The position numbers and the translations under genes are program-made. A DNA stretch of 64,000 nucleotides, taken from contig SCFE01000110.1 in assembly GCA_004352715.1 (NCBI GenBank), positions 770,673-834,672 on the forward strand, written 5' to 3'. This document shows, one piece after another, positions 23,753-34,084 of this stretch (positions are counted from its first letter, which is position 1; each line of letters begins with the position of its first letter). The stretch comes from Hofstenia miamia (taxonomy: Eukaryota; Xenacoelomorpha; Acoela). The notes under the pieces are model-generated. The model was not told where the DNA came from and made no database searches. It worked only from the letters and a program-made list of their open reading frames with translations.

Positions 23753-26700
23753 TATATTTCCACGCCAATAGGAAGGATTTGTTTTTAAACGAAAATTGCA
23801 TGCTCGTTTCAATGTTTAAAGTATTTTCAGCAAAATTTTAGTACTTTGAAGTGATTCTGTCTAAAATCAAAGGATATTGTTTTAAATGGTTAAAACATTT
23901 TTTATAAACAATGCACTTTTTGTCAAATCTGTTGCTATTCATACTTACATTATTGGGTACTTTAAATACCGTTTGTTATTAACGCAAAATTCGATTAAAA
24001 ATTTTGCAAAAAAAATAATCAAACATACACTTATTAAACATTTCCTACCAGTTTTCTCATTCGGTATCAAACATGTATGATCTTCTAACATTCTTATATT
24101 TCAAGAGTGCTACTCTTTTTCAACTGTTCATATATTATATGGTACTTGATGCTGATTGTGTTTAGTATGGATGTATTCAATAATTTCTTAGAGGCGGCTC
24201 TCCTGTTGCAACAATTTTAAACAAATTGGTATCAGATTCAATAATTCATGTAAGGCCCGCGGTTTTGTTCAATTTTTTATTGTTCCCTAGTCTGGAGCAC
24301 AACGGGCTAAACATGTGCAAATTGAAAACTTGAGAAACCTCATTATTCTCTTTGAATCAATGTGTTAGAATTTTAGAATCCATAAATTCGGAGCAAAACC
24401 TATAAATATAATAAAATAGCTGTGCTGTCATTTGTGTTCAATTATAATGAAGGTTGCACGTCATCTGTCTAGAAACAATACTACTCACAGAAATTGTTTC
24501 GATTACTTCCATCCAATTTATTGCTGCACACGAGTAGTGAACCCAATTTGTACAGTACAAACAGTGAATCCTGCTTTTAGAACTCTCCGAATATTTTTGC
24601 TCACATTAGATATAAGTAATATTCTTCTCTGTTACAGATTTTTTTCCAATTTGCTCCTTTTTTCCTTAAGTAAGGCAACCTCCAGGTCTTGGGTAACGCC
24701 AGTGTCTTAGATGGCGCGTCATTGTACTCGAAACTACAGAGGATTTTACGCAATAGGATAAACGAAGGTGAGGACTGTATTTAAGACAAGCGGCGAGCAG
24801 TGGAAACGCTGTTAGCAAAACTGCCCTGCTTCTCGAGTTATGATTGTGTTTCATAGGACAGTCATGACAGTGATGCTCTTTCTTCTGGCTTATGGGATAG
24901 ATCATGGATCAGCGTTTGCTGTGCCAGTGAGGCAAGTTTGTTGTCACTGCAGTTTTTTGGTTTCAGCAGGCACTCACTAATTTACAACCGTAAGGAGCCT
25001 TGGTTAGCCAAAGCAGGAGAGGCGCAACCTTCTCAACTGAAGTTCGAGCTTCCGTTTCAGTCCACTGATCAGGCTCAACACAGATCAGCGCTATGCTTCC
25101 AGGGGTCGCCAGAAGATTCTCAGTGTTAATCCGGGCTTAGTAGTCACACTGGGATCATGGTTTCAACCACTGTTCAATCTACCACTGATAAAGTAACCCA
25201 CCCCATTGTGACCTAAAGTAGGAAATATTTAAAATAGCAAATTTCTAAAAAGAAATTTGGAGTAAAATGGGCTTTTTGATGGCCTTATATTATTCATTGA
25301 AAGCGTTATTGGCAATTTGACTTCAATATTGAGAAATACAAATATCATTTATAATATGAACACAAAGATCAGAGAATATAGATTCCTCCAGCAGCTAAAA
25401 TATCCACACTATTTTGAAATTGGAGACTCATGGCATAATTCGACAACATGGGTTGCTTAGATTCTAGATTCTAAAATATCCGAGCTTGGTTTCGGAGAAA
25501 TCAGAAAATCCCGTTGTAAAGCATTATTGTACGAATATTAGTCCTACTCTATTAATCAGTCTGCACCATTATTTAAAATATTGATAAATTTTTTTCTTAA
25601 TTTTATGAAGTAATATTTATTATTATGCTGTATTCTAAATATTTTTTCTCGATCCACTTCTTTAATAGATTTTACTGATTGGCCTTAATTACCACAGTTA
25701 GTGTATTGCTATTCTTTGTTTTACCAAATGCACATAATTATTTGGGATTTTGGCCGATTTCGGGATTTACCGGGAAATCTCGGAATTACGAAACCTCGTA
25801 ATCACTAACAATTAATTATGCAATTTATGTGTTTCAAATGATCAAATGAATAATGTTATTGTGTTTAGGAGATTATTCCAAAAGGACAATATTCTTTTGA
25901 AAAAGAAGCTATTGCTTTACCTCCAAATTGGCATAAGACATGTGATCGCGGGGGTTATGTTTACTACTTTAATTCGATCACTAGAAAGACTCAGTGGGAA
26001 CAACCTACGTGGGAAAGTGGTGAAGAAGAAAGCAGCGTATAATTTTTTATATAGTTTAATTAATCTTCAATGTGAAAGTACGACTGGTGATAGCTGGTAC
26101 TTACCATGTAATTTCAATTTTAATTTTTTATCACATCGATATGTAATAAATTTGATTTCTCCTTTACACAAGGAAGCGAAGATGATCATATTGCATCTCA
26201 TGTAATAATGTGTTTTGTATCTAATAATTTTATGCTTTTGCATTTAGGCAACTGTCACAAAAGAAACACTAGCTTCTGCAGAAAACTCATTGAAGCTGCC
26301 TCCTGACTGGCAAATGACTTGTGATGATAACAATGGAGTTTATTACAATCATGAAATCACAGAAGAAACTCAATGGGAACCGCCTACTTTTTATGAATCA
26401 GAAAATGAAAACAAGGTCTTTATTTCAATGATTGGTTTTTTTGAATAGTCATTTATTGTTTATAGTATTAAAATAATCTCAAAGGCAAATGCAACGACCT
26501 CTTTAGCAGTTGAATCCAGGGATGTGCTCGATGGGTGGTCAGGGGGTTCGATTAGGGATCGAAATTATATTACTTTGTGGGGTGTTGGTTATTATTTATT
26601 GAGAAATTAATTTTGGTCAAAACATAACATAAAAATACAGTGCTCAAATTTAGAGACTCCTTGTTAATTATTTACAGCCCTGATTGTATCTTAGTATGGA

Positions 26701-29437
26701 ACAAATGCAGTTTATTGCTTAGCAGTTGGAAGGCCAGTAGTAATATGTAATTAAAATATTGTACAAAGTTAAGAAAAATGTGTTAGAAAAAACATTTGAA
26801 ATGTAAAAGAAGTGGATTGTGATCTAAAATTTGAACTAAGTACATTTTTAAATCTTTCGTTTTTTAGATGAGTCTGTATTGCGTTCAATATGTATTTTTA
26901 GAAATGTGAACTATTACCAAATGTAAGAGACAGGTTTCGATATAACATTGCACAATACGTTGCTCATTGCCTCAGCCCTTACACAAGAAGCATCTGTAAA
27001 ATTGCAAGAATAACATCTAGAGATGATTTTGAATATCTTAATCAGAAGGTAGCTTTTTAGCAACATTTTATGTGTTTTCTTTTTAGATTACTACAAATTT
27101 TATGCCACTAGTTATTATGAATTTCACGTATATGTATATATTTACAGTTTAGAGGCAAAATTGCAACTGTAATCATGTACTCTAAGTGGAAGATAAACGA
27201 TTGAATTTATTTTTCATTGTTTTGTTTGACTAAACTGCACAATATTTCTATTTTTGTAAGTCTGCACAATGAACCGCTAAATTTTGTTCACAGCCGAAAT
27301 TATGCTTTATTAGAAAATTTTAGCGTAATAAGCTGACTTCAAGCGGATGCTTAATACAATCACAGTTACTTTTTATAGAAAGCTGTTTGGTGCCTAAAAG
27401 GAAAAATTGACGAAGATATTTTCAAAAATATAATAATTTGAATTTATAGTTCAAAATTCACCGTTATCGACAATGCAGAAAGTGGTTCTCAATTCCACGA
27501 AATTTTTCGGTTTGTTTTCATTCGATCGATAGTATTGACATTATCTTTAATCTATCCAGTAGATTTAATTTCGTGATTAAGGAATAAATTCCTTCGCTTA
27601 GTCCATTCCAGAAAATAGATTCGAAACTGAAATACTTGGCATTTGTGTCGTTGAATAGTTCTTTTATATATCCATGTAGAAAACTAAAAAATCATGATTT
27701 TTTAAATCATTGTAAAGAACCAGGCCCATTTAATGAGCAAAAAAGCCTTGATTGAGAAGAGAATGTTGTGTTAGGCGGGATTTCTCAATATTGATATCTA
27801 TGGAACTGTTTTTTATGTAAGCCATAGTGAGCTATTGTTAAACAAGCAATAAGTTTGTGCTTTTGAATGTTTCATGTTGAATTCAAAATTATATTAAGCA
27901 TGAAGCCATTTTTGTTGATTTTGGTATGTACAAACATTTGTTCCATTTGTCTTAATTTTCATTGAAAAGGTAGAAAATAAATAATAAATTTTCAACAATT
28001 CAATTTTTTTAAATTGCATGTCAAGCAGGGTTTCCTGAAAAAAAAATTTGAGAAAAATGCTTAAGACACCAGTTCTTCAGTGTCTTTTCAAAAAATAGCA
28101 GAGAAATTTCCAAAACATACATTTTGTGCACTATTTTTCAGGGCTTCGGAGCAGGCCCATATACGAAGTTGCTCCAGCTCACGCTCCAAAGCACATTCCT
28201 ATAAACATTTAGCTCCAACTCCGGCTCAAAATCTGTTGGATGCCAATGATTCCAGCTCCGACTCCATTTCGACCTAGATTACAAAATATTTAATTATCTG
28301 AATTTTTGCGTACTTATTGATTCCTTTTAAAGGTTAGTGAATATTTTAAAATTTCTACGATTTTTTTCATTTTTTGTGACACCAAAGCTCTTTGTGGAAC
28401 AAAAATGCACTAATAAAATTTGCTTTTCAAAAAAAGCTTGGAGCTGGAGCTGTTCAATAGACATCTGGTTCCGGCTCCAGTTCTTGCTGTATCTGCAATT
28501 TAAATTTTGTTCAAGCTCTGGTTTCAAGTCCGATACCGGCTCCAAGGAAAATGCTCTTCTTCTTGGCCCAGGCTTCAGCTGAGAAGCACTGCTATTTTCA
28601 GGGATTTTTTCTGGATTTACACTTTACAGGGTGGATTTACCCCGTGGGGTTTTTTCAGTTACAAAATTTTCAAATCCCCGGAATTTTTTTGACAAAACTG
28701 CCCTGAAGAAATATTCTTAAACCATTATTTTGAGGCTATCGTTTGTCTTGCAACTATGCTTTATCTATGAATCGAAGCCATTGGGTACTTCACTTACAAG
28801 TGTGGCTCAATCCATGGTAATTACCTATATACACACAAATTACTCTCAATTTCCGTTATGATGAAGTAGTGCCTTCAATAAGTTTCCCCTCTTTATTAAA
28901 GAAAGATCAATTTAATTCTTCACATTGTTAAACTGAGCCACACATATACTAGAATTTATACGGACATTTGATATAGTAGTAGTTGCTGAAAAATGGCATT
29001 ATTTGCGTTTGGAACGTTCATTCAGTATTATATTTTAATTGAAATTGTGATGTTTAATTAATTATTTGATATTAGAGGGTTTTTTTTATTTAAATGTATT
29101 TGATTTTTTATGTTTGTGAGTCTGTCGAAATTATTTTTTTTCGTTCAATTGTTTCAGGAGAGACGGTATAATATCAGACCTAATGGGTTCACAAGTTCCA
29201 CAAACATGTGGCATTAAAATTTAATTAGCAAATATCTGAAATTAGTCAGGCAATTGTTTGATTCGTGAACACCATTAAAATTTAAAGGTAGACTTGGCAA
29301 ACAATACTCTGGCCTTTTGGATCTACTCCTACAATTTGTATAAAAATGCGATTTGTATCGTATAATCAGGGATAAATTTATAAATATAATATAGCTGGTG
29401 ATTCACTAAAAAGTGGAGCGCTTTAAAAGTTCATTAT

Positions 29438-29477
<40 letters not shown>

Positions 29478-30329
29478 TATGATNNNNNNNNNNNNNNNNN
29501 NNNNNNNNNNNNNNNNNNNNNNNNNNNNNNNNNNNNNNNNNNNNNNNNNNNNNNNNNNNNNNNNNNNNNNNNNNNNNNNNNNNNNNNNNNNNNNNATATA
29601 TATATATATATATTAAAAATATGATATACAGTATGATAACTTCAGTAACCTTTTGAAATACAAAACACCCCACCATTTGTTTGGGTGTTTTTAGGTGATC
29701 ACAGCAAAATATTCTTGTTTAACTCATTCCTAACATATTGCACATTGTGTGGTGTCTCGTCATCTTTCTTCTTTCACCTTTCTAGTTAGCCACAGTTCCC
29801 TGCTAACCTCATTTCCTCAATATTTTGCTGATATTTGAGTGCGCATAATGATTATTATAGGATTCTTCTAGCTTTGTTTTTTTTTCGTCCAAGTCCTGCA
29901 TTTGCATATGTTACAATTGCCCATTAAATATTAATAGGCATAGCAGGCATCTTTACTCAAAAGCAATCTCTATATATGGTACACAGCCAATACTAATAAA
30001 TGCATAAGCGCTGCTTACTGTTTACATTAATAGCTTTCAAGTCGCTCCACTTTTTAGTGAAACACTAGGTAGTATTGACGTTAGAATTGCGAAATAATGT
30101 AATACTCGAATATTTTTTTGGAAAATTGCATCAAAAATTTTTAAAATATATTCTTTTAATATATTCAGCATTCTGAACTTTTTTCTGTTTTTAGGTTACT
30201 AACGTTGTTTTCGCTAAAGAGGTTAACAACTTAGAAAGCATTGAAGATCTGGCTTTAAACGATGATCTCAAGTTAAACATCAACGACTATGTTAAGAAAT
30301 TCATGTCAAAGTTTGGGGAAGTATACTAA
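16637..30329 (+). CDS. SETD2-type histone H3K36 methyltransferase, 3' part (15 exons)
   Basis: Spliced from 16637-16768, 18506-18557, 18784-18860, 18902-19025, 19971-20146, 20188-20269, 20346-20486, 20529-20642, 21458-21611, 21797-21927, 22383-22571, 25869-26036, 26248-26415, 26902-27048 and 30195-30329. All junctions are GT-AG and every phase matches, giving 662 residues and a stop. Domain order is AWS, SET, post-SET, helical linker, WW, WW, SRI. This is the order of SETD2/Set2, which binds the phosphorylated C-terminal domain of elongating RNA polymerase II through SRI and trimethylates histone H3 lysine 36 in the nucleus. Vertebrate SETD2 has one WW domain; here there are two. The N-terminal exons upstream of AWS are not identified. 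The model is by eye and the first exon border could be 16629 instead of 16637. Confidence 0.95.
16769..18505 (+). other. SETD2 intron with CCCGACCC-type repeat
   Basis: At 17160-17480 sequence of the type AACCCGACCCGA occurs at the left and its inverse-like counterpart at the right, the look of a decayed hAT MITE. The rest is AT-rich with no coding signal I trust. Confidence 0.5.
18506..18557 (+). CDS. SETD2 exon b: end of AWS domain
   Basis: A 52-base exon between TTTTAG and GTAAGC. It completes the split cysteine and encodes [17 protein letters not shown], the second half of AWS with the CxNRRFQ signature. Confidence 0.93.
18784..18860 (+). CDS. SETD2 exon c: SET domain, N-terminal strand
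   Basis: Encodes [20 protein letters not shown] and the following EFIP, the cofactor-binding GWG segment of the SET domain. Acceptor TGTTTAG, donor GTATGT. Confidence 0.95.
18902..19025 (+). CDS. SETD2 exon d: SET domain, GEV motif
   Basis: Encodes [12 protein letters not shown] and the helix up to [11 protein letters not shown]. The YVGEV and YFM(S/A)LKNDE motifs are diagnostic of the SETD2/NSD group. Donor GTAAAA at 19026. Confidence 0.95.
19026..19970 (+). other. SETD2 intron
   Basis: Short (TA) run at 19070-19081, otherwise unremarkable AT-rich intron. No nested gene seen. Confidence 0.6.
19971..20146 (+). CDS. SETD2 exon e: SET catalytic core
   Basis: Encodes IIDATMKGN, then [14 protein letters not shown] (the cofactor-binding and pseudoknot motif) and, near the end, EITFFYQM. 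In the family the last motif is normally LTFDYQ; the tyrosine is kept but the aspartate is replaced by phenylalanine. The donor is GTATGC after TATGT. The rest of the core is well conserved. Confidence 0.93.
20188..20269 (+). CDS. SETD2 exon f: post-SET zinc site
   Basis: Encodes [17 protein letters not shown]. The CxCxxxxC arrangement is the post-SET cluster that joins the SET core to form the active-site channel. Donor GTAAGA at 20270. Confidence 0.92.
20346..20486 (+). CDS. SETD2 exon g: linker helix
   Basis: 47 codons, phase 0 on both sides. It encodes a helical stretch containing [15 protein letters not shown], closely like the region after post-SET in animal SETD2 ([11 protein letters not shown]). 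A naive acceptor at 20393 would break the frame; the acceptor TTTAG at 20341-20345 restores it. Confidence 0.85.
20529..20642 (+). CDS. SETD2 exon h: linker helix
   Basis: 38 codons, phase 0. Encodes [20 protein letters not shown], matching the FLERHGLSLLW-type segment of SETD2. Acceptor ATTTAG, donor GTGGGA. Confidence 0.88.
20643..21457 (+). other. SETD2 intron
   Basis: No nested gene or clear repeat boundary. A CpG-richer patch at 21050-21370 may be an old insertion. Confidence 0.5.
21458..21611 (+). CDS. SETD2 exon i: low-conservation linker
   Basis: Encodes [20 protein letters not shown] and a Ser/Thr-rich tail. The start resembles the end of the helical module in SETD2 homologues; the tail is probably disordered. 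Acceptor ATTTTAG, donor GTATTC. Confidence 0.8.
21797..21927 (+). CDS. SETD2 exon j: acidic/lysine-rich linker
   Basis: Encodes [20 protein letters not shown], like the ISDLATKLLDSWKDLKE-type helix of SETD2, then a serine-rich end. Acceptor TTTAG, donor GTATGA, phase 2 in and 0 out. Confidence 0.8.
21928..22382 (+). other. SETD2 intron
   Basis: AT-rich intron, nothing recognised. Confidence 0.6.
22383..22571 (+). CDS. SETD2 exon k: disordered linker before WW
   Basis: 63 codons, phase 0 on both sides, between AAATAG and GTATGG. The peptide (for example [20 protein letters not shown]) has no recognised domain. Its place and phase fit the long linker between the helical module and the WW domain. 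It is the least certain exon. Confidence 0.7.
23310..23580 (+). pseudogene. Penelope-like element GIY-YIG endonuclease fragment
   Basis: The frame contains [29 protein letters not shown] and, later, [17 protein letters not shown]. This is the GIY-YIG nuclease pattern (paired cysteines, YIGET, R, EH, E) of Penelope-like retroelements, where it follows the reverse transcriptase. No reverse transcriptase is visible and the frame is bracketed by (TA)n tracts, so it is a truncated remnant. It lies in sense orientation in a SETD2 intron. Domain identity is fairly secure, the precise family is not. Confidence 0.75.
24640..25210. repeat. GC-rich anonymous repeat in SETD2 intron
   Basis: About 570 bases with far higher GC and CpG than the surrounding intron (for example GACAAGCGGCGAGCAGTGG). 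No frame on either strand gives a recognised protein. It is probably the untranslated end of a retroelement or a long SINE. I found no second copy in the window. Confidence 0.45.
25869..26036 (+). CDS. SETD2 exon l: first WW domain
   Basis: 168 bases, phase 0. Encodes a canonical WW domain: LPPNWHKT, then [17 protein letters not shown]. Both signature tryptophans and the terminal proline are present. WW domains bind proline-rich peptides. Acceptor GTTTAG, donor GTATAA. Confidence 0.92.
26248..26415 (+). CDS. SETD2 exon m: second WW domain
   Basis: Also exactly 168 bases and phase 0. Encodes LPPDWQMT, then [17 protein letters not shown]. It has both tryptophans, the Tyr pair and the proline. 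Same length, phase and domain position as the previous exon point to a tandem exon duplication, now diverged. Confidence 0.92.
26902..27048 (+). CDS. SETD2 exon n: SRI domain, first half
   Basis: Encodes [20 protein letters not shown] and [20 protein letters not shown], the first two helices of the SRI domain, which binds the doubly phosphorylated RNA polymerase II tail. Acceptor TTTTTAG, donor GTAGCT. Confidence 0.92.
28140..28590. repeat. GGAGC-rich inverted repeat
   Basis: Left arm has GCTCCAGCTCACGCTCC-type sequence, right arm has its inverse TTGGAGCTGGAGCTG and further CCGGCTCCA units. The style (imperfect CTCCGG units at both ends of a few-hundred-base AT-rich core) is that of hAT non-autonomous elements. 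Exact ends and target duplication not resolved. Confidence 0.5.
29403..30063. mobile_element. Element with inverted termini around a (TA)n gap
   Basis: Left end TTCACTAAAAAGTGGAGCG recurs in inverted orientation at 30039-30062, giving about 20 matching bases followed by weaker similarity (CTTTAAAAG versus ACTTGAAAG). The interior holds (TA)n and a 112-N gap (29484-29595). It sits just upstream of the last SETD2 exon. No coding capacity is visible and I could not fix a target duplication. Confidence 0.6.
30195..30329 (+). CDS. SETD2 exon o: SRI domain, second half and stop
   Basis: Encodes [20 protein letters not shown] and ends [19 protein letters not shown] then TAA. The YVKKFMxKFG end is the third SRI helix. 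The protein stops directly after the domain, without the short acidic tail of vertebrate SETD2. Confidence 0.93.
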   Translation, partial: VTNVVFAKEVNNLESIEDLALNDDLKLNINDYVKKFMSKFGEVY

Positions 30330-32187
30330 AGGATGTCTTTTTCATCCCCTCAGAATTAAATCATGCAAATTAATTACTTTATTGCTTAATTTTGATTTTT
30401 TTATAATTTTTTAATAAGTCATTTGCTGATTTTTTGTTTTCTTTATGATAAATTTGTTTGTGCTTCATAGCAGTGTTATTTTGTTTTCTGATAAATTTTT
30501 AAATAATGCTTCTAGCGGTTAATTGTTTGAACAATATAAAAATATTATATATATATCGCAGTATATAGCGAAACCCAGTTATTTTTAAAGGATTTGCTCG
30601 ATATGTCATTTCTTAATTCACTAATAAAATGATTATTCTTTACTGAGAACAATGCAGATTTGAATAGTTTTGAATTTTTAAGTTGCCAAATAGAGTTTAC
30701 TTATAATTTATCAATACAAAATTTTTTGATTACTAAACATGAATAGAATTTAAAAGTTGCAATCATCATAATTCGGTGATCTACAAGAGCTCTTTAATAA
30801 CTTTCAAACTTCAGTTGCTTTCAGAAACACAGATACAAATACTATGGAAGTCATATTTATGGTTTTTTGAAGAATTGTTGTTTTTGAGAATTTTCAACCA
30901 GTAGCCATCATTGAGTTTTGCTAAAAGACTCCTTTTTTTGAAACTCACTAGTTTTCGTCCGAATCTAAACCAAGAGTACCACTTTGCATTTATGGTTGGC
31001 AATTTGTGAAATTTATTTATTCTGTAATATCTAGGAATTACAATTTAACACTACCATATCAAAGCATGGAAAGGTTCTAAAATTGATGATTATTTCATCA
31101 CGAGGGTTTTACTGTTGAAACTTAAAATTGTATGTCCTAAGTATTGAATTTAATAAATTCTCTATTGTATTTTATTGTTCTTCGAATGAATTTCGAATTC
31201 TATAACATACTTCATAAAACTTTTTCTAAATAGAGTTTAAAAATTATTTCATTAAAAAATGAAGGAATTCTTTATTTCGTGAAGTTTTAAAAAGTAGTGC
31301 ATTTTAGTAGTATTTGTCCAATATTTTGAATAAATATAAATACCCATTTTGAAAATATTTTGTAGATCAGAATCATATCAGCACGTTTGAAAATCAGTAT
31401 TTTGTGAATTAAATGATTATTATTTAATATCAATTTAAGTTATTATTGAAGTTTGATTTTTGTAGATCCAGAATGTAATCTAAAATGATGGAGATAATAT
31501 TAGTCATAAACATAACTGAATAACTAATGGAAATATCATTTCCCTCAGAAATATACCTTTGAAAAAAAAATTTTACTTCAATATTGTTTTTTAGGAATTC
31601 TTCGAATTTTATATATTCTTTAAAATAATACAAAATAGTTACCATTTTCTAAATTATGTAAATTTATCCTGTATTTTGGGAAAATATTTTTGAAAATTGA
31701 AATAAGAATTAATATATCATTTTTTCAAAAATTTAGTTGAATTTGGAGACTTTAGTACTCAGACATCCTCAAATACAAAGGAATCCAGTTTATTATTTGG
31801 CATGTCATAAACATCATCACAGCCAAACACAGTTGGCTGTTTGATTACAATGTCAAAAACTTACCGGTCATGCCAGACAAATAAAATTTATTTGTAACTT
31901 TGTATATATTTGTTAATTGTGTTGATTAATGATAGCTGTTGTAAATTGAATGTCCGGCTAGACGGTTGGGAACGTGTACAACTTTAGCAGATACGGGTAA
32001 GGCTTCTTTGGGTACGGGTACACATGAACCTTTTACGGGTAGTTGTTGGTACAAAAATACCTCATCTGCACAACCCTAGTGCACTATGTCCAAACTTTTT
32101 TAAGGAAAAGTGCAAATGCAACGTTTGCACGCATTGTTTATATTTTTAAATATGAAGTCAAGAAATTTCTATATGATCTGTATATAT
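30330..32187. other. SETD2 3' flank, no gene seen
   Basis: AT-rich. At 31960-32080 units of GGTACGGGTAC type occur beside the transposon, another trace of a dispersed repeat. No coding frame is convincing. Confidence 0.55.
30355..30360 (+). promoter_or_regulatory. Possible SETD2 polyadenylation signal
   Basis: ATTAAA lies 25 bases after the stop codon and is followed by T-rich sequence. A full AATAAA occurs only later, near 30621. Either could be used. Confidence 0.3.
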
Positions 32188-32403
32188 TAAGGTGTGTCAA
32201 AAATGAACTTTTTTTAAATTATTCTATTCGGACCCATCCTATTTATGGAACTTTTATACGTAGATTTCGAATCTGACCTTTATTTGTTTCTATGTTGGAT
32301 AAAACCATTGACTTTTGCCTTTTTAAAATATTAAAATATGATTTTGACTGATTTTATGCAAAGCAAAGGATAAAAAAATTGTACTTACAAATAAACAAAC
32401 AAA

Positions 32404-33412
32404 TCAATTTAGTCTTGCAGATTTATCGCTGAAATATACTTTCAGAGATTGTTCTAAGTTTATTACTGATTTTGAATGGTTAATTTTTTCAGTTGCTAAA
32501 CGAAACACTAATTCTGCACGTTCATTCGTTTTTGGCTGATTTTCAATGCCGCTTAATTCATGTTTCAGAATTACATTTTGTGCTTTTTTGCACAAATAAG
32601 AACAGCTATTCAAATGATCCCAATCGATGTTTGTACGAACGCCAAACCATGCTTTAGCCCAGTAGTGCAAAATGAACGAATTTATTTCGATTACAGCAGG
32701 CGTGACGATATCGGTCATTTCACAAAACAAACAAAAAATTGCTTTGCTGTTCCATCTTGCGTTATTAACTGAAGGTGGATTATTTGGCAAATTAATTTTT
32801 CCAACTTTTTTCCCATCTGCAGACCGAAATGCAAATACAGATTTACATAAATGAAGAAGTTTGTAGTCATTTCGCCTTTCTTCATTAGATGGATAGCCGT
32901 CAATTTCAGGTAAATCAATTTGGGTATTTTTTCATATTGTTGTTTATAATACATCCAATTATTCTGCAAAACGTTGACGAATTGCATTTGTATGTTAGGT
33001 GATAGAGAATTATTCGGAAATATATTGTTCAACTGATGTTTTAAAATTAAATCTAGTAAATGCAATCTACAAGGCTGGTATATTATATTTGGAAATATTC
33101 TTCTTAGTTGAGTCACAACACCATTTCGACAACCGGTATTTACAGCTTCAGTATCGGAAATAACAACGTTCGGTACACAGTTTACTTTGTCTATTTCTTC
33201 AATTAAAAGTGAAACAATTGTATTTGACATTTTATTTTCTACTTCTCTAAATGCAAGGAGAGTTTCATCTAATATAACACATATCATTTCGCGCCGCTGT
33301 CCATATAAATTAACGTAACACTTTCCGTCGAACTGAAGAACACAATCTTGCCATTCAGACTTTACATTACTAATTCTCTTTTTTGAGGCTTTACTAAGAG
33401 TACTTCTTGATG
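32404..33412 (-). pseudogene. Transposase catalytic region, duplicate 1, with C-terminus
   Basis: Repeats the D, D and CxxH segments and then, after a frameshift near 32805 in an A-rich run, continues NPPSVNNARWNSKAIFC and a helical C-terminus ending YFSDKSARLN and a stop. The ARWNS motif corresponds to the conserved RW that follows the insertion domain in hAT transposases. Only this duplicate carries the natural 3' end. Confidence 0.7.
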
Positions 33413-34057
33413 GTGGAAGATTTGGCAGATTAATTTTTGCAACTTTTTTCCTATCTGCAGACCGAAATACAAATACAGATTTACATAAATGAAGAAGAAG
33501 TTTGTAGTCATTTCGCCTTTCTTCATTAGATGGATAGCCGTCAATTTCAGGTAAATCAATTTGGGTATTTTTTTCATATTGTTGTTTATTTTACATCTAA
33601 TTATTCTGCAAAACTTTGAAGAATTGCATTTGTATATTAGGTGTTACAGAATTATATTGTTCAACTGATGTTTTAAAATTAAATCTAGTAAATGCAATCT
33701 ACAAGGCTCGTATATTATATTTGGAAATATACTTCTTAGTTGAGTCACAACACCATTTCGACAACCGGTATTTACAGCTTCAGTATCGGAAATAACAACG
33801 CTCGGTACACAGTTTACTTTGTCTATTTCTTCAATTAAAAGTGAAACAATTGTATTTGACATTTTATTTTCTACTTCTCTAAATGCAAGGAGAGTTTCAT
33901 CTAATATAACACATATCATTTCGCGCCGCTGTCCATATAAATTAATGTAACACTTTCCGTCGAACTGAAGAACACAATCTTGCCATTCAGACTTTACATT
34001 ACTAATTCTCTTTTTTGAGGCTTTCAGAAGAGTACTTCTTGATGGTGGAAGAAACAT
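33413..34057 (-). pseudogene. Transposase catalytic region, duplicate 2
   Basis: Frame with VLQFDGKCYINLYGQRRE, VVISDTEAVNTGCRNGVV and PCRLHLLDLILKHQLNN. The two aspartates and the CxxH motif occupy the order seen in the RNase H-like core of hAT transposases. The frame is broken near 33644, where the sequence has lost a few bases relative to the other copy, then continues in 33362-33577. It is the 5' unit of a 640-base tandem duplication whose breakpoints share GGTGGA. Confidence 0.7.
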
Positions 34058-34084
34058 TTTGTTGAGAGTTTTTTCGTAAATAGT

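Larger units (their letters stand above)
22572..25868 (+). other. SETD2 intron hosting repeats
   Basis: Holds (TA)n runs at 23105-23135, 23211-23231 and 23709-23757, a 74-N gap (23137-23210), a Penelope-like fragment and a GC-rich repeat, listed separately. Confidence 0.7.
27049..30194 (+). other. Last SETD2 intron, over 3.1 kb
   Basis: Holds a repeat built on GGAGCTGGAGC-like units, an element with inverted termini and a 112-N gap, listed separately; the remainder is AT-rich. Confidence 0.65.

Noticed and set aside
24666-24905. Minus-strand 79-codon frame with [10 protein letters not shown] resembling a zinc finger
   Set aside because: Spacing fits no known zinc finger and it lies in a GC-rich repeat where long frames arise by chance.
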